From assembly GCA_012974475.1 (NCBI GenBank), contig JAAXQD010000139.1, forward strand, positions 1-5,051: DNA of 5,051 nucleotides. Direction: 5' to 3'. Position numbers and translations under genes: made by a program. The notes below the pieces were generated by a model. It was not told the DNA's origin. It did not search any database and saw only the letters and a program-made list of their open reading frames with translations. Of the stretch, positions 1 through 5,051 are shown in pieces (position 1 is the first letter of the stretch; every line of letters starts with the position of its first letter). The stretch is from Desulfobacterales bacterium (GTDB taxonomy: Bacteria > Desulfobacterota > Desulfobacteria > Desulfobacterales > UBA11574).

Positions 1-4
1 GTAC

Positions 5-2239
5 TTACCCGCTGTAGCTGAAGGTCAATTTGTCTTTCTTCAAATCAACAAAAACTTCGCCGCCTTTTACCAGTTGTCCGAACAAAATCTCCTCGGAAAG
101 GGTGTCTTTGATTTCCGTTTGTATCAATCGAGCCAGCGGCCGTGCGCCGAAGCGCGGATCATGTCCGTTTTTGGCCAGCCATGTTCGGGCCCGGGGGGAA
201 AGGCGGACGGAGATTTTTTTAGCGGCGAGCTGTTCTTTAAGCTCGTTCATGAACTTATCCACCACCTTTTTCATGATGTCTTCGGTCAGCGCGTTAAAAT
301 GAATGATGTCATCCAACCGGTTTCTAAATTCCGGGCTGAAAAACCTCTCGATGGCTTCTTTCCCTTTATCCTTTGTATCGTGTTGCTTGTCGCCAAAACC
401 GATGGATTGGGTGCTCATCTCCCGTGTGCCGGCATTTGATGTCATCATAATGATGACGTTTCGGAAATCAGCCTTTTTCCCGTTGTTGTCCGTGAGTGTG
501 GCATGATCGAGGACCTGAAGCAGAATGTTGAACATATCCGGATGTGCTTTTTCTATTTCGTCGAATAAAAGCACACTGTAAGGATTTTTGCGGATTTCGT
601 CCGTCAAAAGACCGCCCTGGTCAAAACCGATATAACCCGGAGGTGCGCCGATGAGGCGGGCTACAGAATGCTTTTCCATGTACTCACTCATATCATATCG
701 TGAAAAATGGACACCGAGAATCCTCGCAACTTGCAGGCTCACCTTTCCGACACCGGTAGGTCCGGCAAACAAAAAAGATCCGATGGGTCTGCCAGGGGTT
801 TCAAGACCGGCACGGGAGCGCTTTATGGAAGTAGCCAGGGATTTTATGGCATCGTCCTGCCCGAAAACAACCTCTTGGAGCTTTTCTTCAAGGGTCTCGA
901 GTTTCAACTTATCGTCCGTCGACACGCTGATGGTCGGAATTCTGGCCATCTTGGCGACGATTTTTTCAATGTCTTTGGGGTTGATCTTTTTTCTGCGGGA
1001 AGAACTGGAAAGCCTGACAAACGCCCCGGCTTCGTCGATGACATCGATGGCCTTGTCGGGGAGATACCGGTCATTGATATATTTGGCAGACAGCTCCGCT
1101 GCGCATTTTAATGCCTGATCCGTATAAACAATGTCGTGATGTTCTTCATAGCGGGAACGAAGTCCTTTCAGAATTTCAACGGTTTCCTTTACCGGAGGCT
1201 CCAAAATTTCGATTTTTTCGAACCTTCGGGACAGGGCGCGGTCTTTTTCAAAGTAATTCTTGTAGTCTTCATACGTCGTTGAGCCGATACAGCGCAGATC
1301 ACCGGTTGCCAAAGACGGTTTCAGGATGTTGGAAGCATCCATGGATCCTCTGCTGGTGGCTCCGGCACCCACGGTTGTATGGATTTCATCGATAAACAAA
1401 ATTGAATCTTTTTTCTTTTTCAAAGCCGATAGAACCCCTTTTAAGCGTTGCTCAAAATCACCGCGGAATTTCGTGCCGGCCAGAAGGCCCCCCAGATCAA
1501 GGGAATATATGCGAATATCTTTAAGCAAATCGGGGATAGATCCGCTGTTTATCTTGAGTGCCAGTCCTTCGGCCATTGCGGTTTTCCCGACACCGGGATC
1601 TCCCACGAAAATCGGATTGTTTTTTCGGCGTCGGCACAGGACCTGAATGGTTCGCTCCATTTCGAGCTCTCGGCCGATCAGCGGGTCCAGCTTTCCTTCA
1701 GCGGCGCTTTTGACAAGGTCGACGGTAAAAAGCTCCAGGGGATCGGCCTTTTTCTTTTTCTCCCTTTGGGCGGGTCTCGCAAAGTCATCCGGTCGGTCTC
1801 TGTAAGGCGATTTGGATACATCGTGGGAAATGTAACTTAAAACATTCAGGCGGGTGATCCCTTCTCCGGACAGGAAATATTCGGCATGGGAATCCTTTTC
1901 CTGGAAAATGGATGCGAGGATGTCACTGACGTCCACCTCCTGCTTTTCGGCAGAACGGACATGATTAATGGCTCTCTGGATCACTCTTTGAAAACCGACG
2001 GTCTGCTGGAGAACATATTCATCGTTTTCGGGAATGCTCTCCATTCGCTCGCCAAAAAATGACTCAAGAGAATTCCTTAGATTCTCAATATTACCGCCGC
2101 AATTTTCAATAATTTCTATGCCTTCGCTGTCGTATAAAATGGCAAAAAGCAAGTGCTCTACACAAACATACTCGTGGCGTCTTTTTTTGGCTTCTCTTAC
2201 GGCAAAACCCAAAGTCTCGCTAAGTTCTTTGCTGATCAT
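5..2239 (-). CDS. clpA: ClpA, ATP-dependent Clp protease ATP-binding subunit (Hsp100 unfoldase), with altered D2 Walker A
   Basis: Hexameric AAA+ unfoldase that, in the ClpA family, unfolds substrates and threads them into ClpP in the cytoplasm. The 744 residues are close to the 758 of E. coli ClpA. Domains in order: N-domain (about 1-140, with RHEYVCVEHLL and the FQRVIQRA repeat half), a charged linker (about 141-170), D1 (about 171-410) and D2 (about 455-744). D1 has Walker A GDPGVGKT (213-220), pore loop KFRG (257-260), Walker B ILFIDE (280-285) and arginine fingers R338/R339. D2 has pore loop GYIGF (535-539), Walker B LLFDE (557-561), sensor-1 N602, ClpP-docking loop IGF (613-615), arginine finger near R639 and sensor-2 GAR (698-700). 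Its P-loop reads GPTGVGKV (493-500): the Thr-Glu pair expected after K499 is missing, an in-frame 6-bp loss, so D2 ATPase activity is doubtful. The ATG at 2239 gives the family's usual N-terminus and lies 3 bp after the clpS stop. Presence of IGF and the ClpA-type N-domain excludes ClpB and ClpX. Confidence 0.97.
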   Translation of the reverse strand: MISKELSETLGFAVREAKKRRHEYVCVEHLLFAILYDSEGIEIIENCGGNIENLRNSLESFFGERMESIPENDEYVLQQTVGFQRVIQRAINHVRSAEKQEVDVSDILASIFQEKDSHAEYFLSGEGITRLNVLSYISHDVSKSPYRDRPDDFARPAQREKKKKADPLELFTVDLVKSAAEGKLDPLIGRELEMERTIQVLCRRRKNNPIFVGDPGVGKTAMAEGLALKINSGSIPDLLKDIRIYSLDLGGLLAGTKFRGDFEQRLKGVLSALKKKKDSILFIDEIHTTVGAGATSRGSMDASNILKPSLATGDLRCIGSTTYEDYKNYFEKDRALSRRFEKIEILEPPVKETVEILKGLRSRYEEHHDIVYTDQALKCAAELSAKYINDRYLPDKAIDVIDEAGAFVRLSSSSRRKKINPKDIEKIVAKMARIPTISVSTDDKLKLETLEEKLQEVVFGQDDAIKSLATSIKRSRAGLETPGRPIGSFLFAGPTGVGKVSLQVARILGVHFSRYDMSEYMEKHSVARLIGAPPGYIGFDQGGLLTDEIRKNPYSVLLFDEIEKAHPDMFNILLQVLDHATLTDNNGKKADFRNVIIMMTSNAGTREMSTQSIGFGDKQHDTKDKGKEAIERFFSPEFRNRLDDIIHFNALTEDIMKKVVDKFMNELKEQLAAKKISVRLSPRARTWLAKNGHDPRFGARPLARLIQTEIKDTLSEEILFGQLVKGGEVFVDLKKDKLTFSYSG

Positions 2240-2242
2240 GGT

Positions 2243-2557
2243 CTATTCTTTCTCCATCGTACATTTTAGCGGGAAACCATGTTGTTTGGCCAGGGCATGA
2301 ACCTCATTCACCTTGGTTTCCGATATTTCATAGGCATATACACCACAAACCCCGATTCCTTCGTGGTGAACGTCCAACATAATTTTAACCGCAGCCTCCG
2401 GTAATTTTCTGAAAACAAACATCAGGATTTCAACGACAAACTCCATGGTGGTGTAATTGTCATTGTGAAGGAGGACCTTGAACATGGGCGGTTCAACGAT
2501 CTCTTCCCTGGTTTCGGAAATGACCTCCTCTTTTATTTCAGGGCTGTACTCACTCAT
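2243..2557 (-). CDS. clpS: ClpS, N-degron adaptor for ClpAP
   Basis: Small cytoplasmic adaptor that binds N-degron residues of substrates and delivers them to the ClpA N-domain. The 104 residues match the family length (E. coli ClpS is 106). The first 20 or so residues are acidic and low in hydrophobics, as expected of the flexible N-terminal extension. The core follows: FKVLLHNDNYTTMEFVVEIL (26-45), VHHEGIGVCGVYAYEISETK (63-82) and a C-terminal LKCTMEKE. By alignment to E. coli ClpS, the ligand-pocket residues N34, D35, T38, M40 and H66 correspond to N32, D33, T36, M38 and H64 and are all kept. The second Asp of the NDD motif (E. coli D36) is Asn here (N34). The ATG at 2557 is preceded by only a weak purine signal (GAG, 11 nt away). 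It has its own promoter upstream and is followed 3 bp later by clpA, its partner, which makes the assignment very secure. Confidence 0.97.
   Translation of the reverse strand: MSEYSPEIKEEVISETREEIVEPPMFKVLLHNDNYTTMEFVVEILMFVFRKLPEAAVKIMLDVHHEGIGVCGVYAYEISETKVNEVHALAKQHGFPLKCTMEKE
2252..2255 (-). promoter_or_regulatory. Candidate ribosome binding site for clpA, inside the end of clpS
   Basis: GGAG on the minus strand lies 12 nt before the clpA ATG, within the last codons of clpS (Met-Glu-Lys-Glu-stop). The spacing is longer than the usual 5-9 nt, so the site is probably weak on its own. With only 3 bp between the clpS stop and the clpA start, ribosomes finishing clpS could restart on clpA. 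Translational coupling is inferred from this geometry. Confidence 0.35.
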
Positions 2558-2582
2558 GACATCATTTTCTCAAGTCGGTTTT

Positions 2583-2604
2583 TGTTAAAGTATAATCATT
2601 AACA
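2583..2604. promoter_or_regulatory. Inverted repeat over the clpS promoter -10 region (possible operator)
   Basis: TGTTAA at 2583-2588 and TTAACA at 2599-2604 form a perfect 6-bp inverted repeat with a 10-bp centre that contains the predicted -10 box. A protein bound here would block RNA polymerase. The region is AT-rich and short dyads arise by chance there, so the operator role is only a possibility. It does not match the CRP (TGTGA-N6-TCACA) or GlnR/TnrA (17-bp) patterns. Confidence 0.25.
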
Positions 2605-2618
2605 CCTGACCTTGTAAA
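2589..2618 (-). promoter_or_regulatory. Sigma70-type promoter for clpS-clpA
   Basis: On the minus strand, -35 TTTACA (2613-2618; 5 of 6 to TTGACA) and -10 TATACT (2589-2594; 5 of 6 to TATAAT) are separated by 18 bp. Transcription would start near 2582, giving a leader of about 25 nt before the clpS ATG. The element sits in the only intergenic space of the window and points the right way. No heat-shock (sigma32) type boxes are visible. It is predicted from sequence only. Confidence 0.6.
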
Positions 2619-2650
2619 GGGTACACGCAATAAAATCTTATGGCCGCCAA

Positions 2651-5051
2651 TTATCTCCCGCAACATTTCTTGAATTTTTTCCCGCTTCCGCACGGACACG
2701 GGGCGTTTCGCCCCACTTTATTTTGGGTTCTCTTGACCGGGCTTTTTCTTGAGGGTTCCTCCCCACCGGAGAATATCATTTTCTGTTCCCTTGGCTGCCG
2801 CAGGTCGTCAATCTTTTTGGGTTCAGATATCTGAATTCTGAACAGAATGCCCACGGTCTCTTCTTTGATCCTGGATATCATATCCTGAAACAGTTCGAAC
2901 CCTTCTTTTTTGTAAATGATGAGCGGGTCCTGCTGTGCATACCCCCTCAGGCCGATCCCCTCTTTCAAGTGATCCATTGTGAGGAGGTGATCTTTCCACA
3001 GGTTGTCCACGGTTTGCAGCATAACGATCCGCTCGAGATGCCTGAAGTCTTCAGCGCCCACGGAGGCCTCTCTTTGTTCATATTCCCCGAGACATGCATC
3101 GGCAATCAGCTGGGCCGCCCCCTCCCGGGTCAGTCCGTCCATGGTATCCGCATCGATTTCATTCAGCCGAAGGTTAAACTGTTTAAACACCGCCTTGTTC
3201 AATCCCTTCCAGTCCCATTCTTCAGGAAGCGCCCTTTCATCCGAGTAGGCATAAGCGATCTCCTCGGCCTTGTCGCCGATCATCTCCTCGATGACGGATT
3301 TTAGGTTTTTACCGTCCAGGGCTTCCCGTCGCTGTCTGTATATGACCTCTCGCTGTTGATTCATAACATCGTCATATTCTAACAGTTGCTTCCGGATATC
3401 AAAATTGTGCCCTTCCACTTTTGCCTGAGCATTTTCAATCGCTTTGCTGATCAGTCTGGCCTCAATGGGTTCGCCTTCTTCCATGCCCAGCTTCTCCATA
3501 ATTCCGGTGATTCGTTCTCCACCGAATATGCGCAACAGATCATCCTCCAGAGCGAGGTAGAACCGCGAGGATCCCGGATCCCCCTGTCGACCCGAGCGGC
3601 CCCTGAGCTGATTGTCAATACGTCGACTTTCGTGTCTTTCAGTTCCGAGGATGTGAAGCCCTCCCAGTTCGGTAACCCCTTCACCCAGCACGATGTCGGT
3701 TCCACGGCCGGCCATGTTTGTTGAAATCGTAACCGATGACCGTTGGCCTGCCATGGCAATAATCTCGGCCTCTCTTTCATGGTTTTTTGCATTCAACACC
3801 GTGTGTTTAACGCCTCTTTTTTTTAATTTTTCGGAAAAACTTTCTGAAACATCAATGGAAATTGTGCCCACCAGAACCGGCTGTCCTTTTTTATGAAGCT
3901 CAATGATTTCTTCGAGTGCAGCGTCATATTTTTCTTTGCGGGTTTTATAGATGACATCCGAGTTGTCCGTTCGGATCATATTTTGGTTGGTGGGAATCAC
4001 CATAACGTCAAGGGCATATATCTTTTTAAATTCAGCAGCTTCTGTATCGGCAGTTCCGGTCATGCCGGCAAGTTTATTGTACATTCTAAAATAGTTCTGA
4101 AACGTGATGGTCGCCAGGGTCTGATTTTCGTTTTCAATCTTGACGTTTTCTTTGGCTTCAAGGGCCTGGTGTAACCCTTCACTGTATCGACGGCCGGGCA
4201 TCAGACGGCCTGTAAATTCATCGACGATGATAACCTCTCCATTTTTCACGATATAGTCGACGTCTCTTTTGAAGAGGGTGTAGGCCTTGAGCCCCTGGTT
4301 AACATGGTGAAGAAGCTCGATATGTTTTGGATCGTACAGGTTGCCGACCTTGAGCAATTTTTCCGCTTTGGCGATCCCTTCCTCAGTCATAGCCGCCGAC
4401 CGGGCCTTTTCATCTACAGAAAAATCAACTTCAGCAACAAGGCGCGGAATAATGCCGTTGATCAGATGGTACAGATCGGTCGATTTCTCAGCGGGCCCGG
4501 ATATGATCAATGGGGTTCGAGCCTCATCGATCAATATGCTGTCCACCTCATCCACAATGGCAAAATTGAGGTTTTTCTGAACGATGGCATCTCTATCGAA
4601 CTTCATATTGTCTCTAAGGTAGTCAAAGCCGAACTCATTGTTGGTGCCGTAAGTGATATCTGAACCGTATGCGGCATTTCGCTCATTATCATTCAGCCCG
4701 TGCAAAATACAGCCCACGGAAAGTCCTAAATAATTATAGATATGTCCCATCCATTCTGTATCCCGCCTTGCGAGATAGTCATTCACGGTAATGATATGGA
4801 CGCCTTTGCCTGAAAGTGCGTTCAGGTAAGCCGGTAGAGTGGCAGCCAGGGTCTTGCCTTCACCCGTCTTCATTTCAGCGATCTTTCCCTGATGAAGCAC
4901 CATTCCACCGATGAGCTGAACGTCAAAATGACGCATTTCGAGGGTACGGACGGATGCCTCTCTCACAGTTGCAAAGGCTTCCGGCAGAAGATCGTCAAGG
5001 GATTCACCGTTGTTGAGCCGGTCTTTGAATCGTTGGGTCTGAGCCTTGAGA
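2651..5051 (-). CDS. secA: SecA, preprotein translocase ATPase subunit (partial, N-terminus outside window)
   Basis: Motor ATPase that pushes unfolded preproteins through SecYEG at the inner membrane. The open frame runs off the window at 5051. The 799 residues present begin at about residue 43 of E. coli SecA (LKAQTQRFKDRL against LKGKTAEFRARL), so about 42 residues are missing and the full protein should be near 840. Numbering from the first complete codon (5048-5050): Q-motif region RHFDVQ, Walker A TGEGKT (62-67), VNDYLARRD, Walker B VDEVDS (166-171), MTGTA (330-334), TNMAGRGTDI (444-453), the motif VI segment QLRGRSGR (481-488), the helical scaffold EYDDVMNQQR, two-helix-finger LRGYAQQDP, and a C-terminal zinc motif with C785, C787, C796 and C797 that in the family binds SecB and lipid. 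No motif is damaged. It lies upstream of clpS with a 93-bp gap and no visible terminator, so some read-through into clpSA is possible. Confidence 0.98.
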   Translation of the reverse strand, partial: LKAQTQRFKDRLNNGESLDDLLPEAFATVREASVRTLEMRHFDVQLIGGMVLHQGKIAEMKTGEGKTLAATLPAYLNALSGKGVHIITVNDYLARRDTEWMGHIYNYLGLSVGCILHGLNDNERNAAYGSDITYGTNNEFGFDYLRDNMKFDRDAIVQKNLNFAIVDEVDSILIDEARTPLIISGPAEKSTDLYHLINGIIPRLVAEVDFSVDEKARSAAMTEEGIAKAEKLLKVGNLYDPKHIELLHHVNQGLKAYTLFKRDVDYIVKNGEVIIVDEFTGRLMPGRRYSEGLHQALEAKENVKIENENQTLATITFQNYFRMYNKLAGMTGTADTEAAEFKKIYALDVMVIPTNQNMIRTDNSDVIYKTRKEKYDAALEEIIELHKKGQPVLVGTISIDVSESFSEKLKKRGVKHTVLNAKNHEREAEIIAMAGQRSSVTISTNMAGRGTDIVLGEGVTELGGLHILGTERHESRRIDNQLRGRSGRQGDPGSSRFYLALEDDLLRIFGGERITGIMEKLGMEEGEPIEARLISKAIENAQAKVEGHNFDIRKQLLEYDDVMNQQREVIYRQRREALDGKNLKSVIEEMIGDKAEEIAYAYSDERALPEEWDWKGLNKAVFKQFNLRLNEIDADTMDGLTREGAAQLIADACLGEYEQREASVGAEDFRHLERIVMLQTVDNLWKDHLLTMDHLKEGIGLRGYAQQDPLIIYKKEGFELFQDMISRIKEETVGILFRIQISEPKKIDDLRQPREQKMIFSGGEEPSRKSPVKRTQNKVGRNAPCPCGSGKKFKKCCGR

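Noticed and set aside
1..4. Next gene downstream of clpA (aat, leucyl/phenylalanyl-tRNA-protein transferase, is a common neighbour)
   Set aside because: Only four bases remain after the clpA stop, so nothing can be seen.
5..2239. clpA as a pseudogene
   Set aside because: The frame is intact over the full family length with no stop or frameshift, and all motifs except the D2 P-loop Thr are preserved. One in-frame lesion is not enough to call it broken.
30..2300. Several plus-strand open frames of 67-155 codons opposite clpA and the start of clpA/clpS
   Set aside because: They lie antisense to well-conserved ClpA coding sequence and show no recognisable domain, as expected of shadows in a gene with biased codon use.
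2626..2650. Possible terminator just after the secA stop
   Set aside because: Only a 4-bp AT stem (ATAA-GATT-TTAT) and a hairpin-incapable TGGCGGCCA palindrome are present, with no GC-rich stem followed by a T run on the minus strand.
2640..4663. Plus-strand open frames, and a second minus-strand frame at 3451-3792, overlapping secA
   Set aside because: All overlap intact SecA motifs in another frame. Their translations look like no known family and there are no start signals of note.
4964..4966. GTG codon as a possible start of SecA
   Set aside because: The same frame stays open to the window edge at 5051 and the 28 upstream codons match the SecA family (GESLDDLLPEAFATVREA), so this GTG is an internal Val and the true start is outside the window.

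Overview
This is an ordinary, gene-dense bacterial chromosome segment with three genes, all on the minus strand. In transcription order (high to low coordinates) they are the preprotein translocase ATPase secA (5' end cut by the window edge), the N-degron adaptor clpS, and the Hsp100 unfoldase clpA. Protein sequence style suggests a Gram-negative proteobacterium, probably of the Desulfobacterota/Deltaproteobacteria type. The reasons are a compact SecA of about 840 residues ending in a CPC...CC zinc motif, a ClpS beginning its core with LLHND, and a ClpS-ClpA pair. That taxonomic placement is inference from family resemblance, not from a search.

Layout: secA fills 2651-5051 and lacks roughly 40 N-terminal codons. 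A 93-bp gap (2558-2650) follows. It has no convincing terminator but carries a good sigma70-type promoter pointing at clpS, with a 6-bp inverted repeat straddling its -10 box. clpS (2243-2557) and clpA (5-2239) are separated by only 3 bp and are almost certainly co-transcribed and translationally coupled. Only 4 bp remain after the clpA stop. There are no RNA genes, mobile elements, CRISPR repeats or integration sites, and no gene-free stretch over 100 bp.

Function: ClpS recognises proteins with N-degron residues and hands them to the ClpA hexamer, which unfolds them and feeds them to ClpP (ClpP is not in this window). SecA drives export through SecYEG and is functionally separate. Its closeness to clpSA is probably just gene order, since clpSA has its own promoter.

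The one real surprise is in clpA. The second ATPase domain (D2), normally the main motor, reads GPTGVGKV where the Walker A motif needs GK[T/S]. Alignment by eye to E. coli ClpA shows a clean two-codon in-frame loss of the Thr-Glu pair right after the P-loop lysine, while every other catalytic element looks intact. It is either a real motor-disabling or motor-altering mutation or a sequence error, and it is the observation most worth checking. I see no evidence of an undescribed system.
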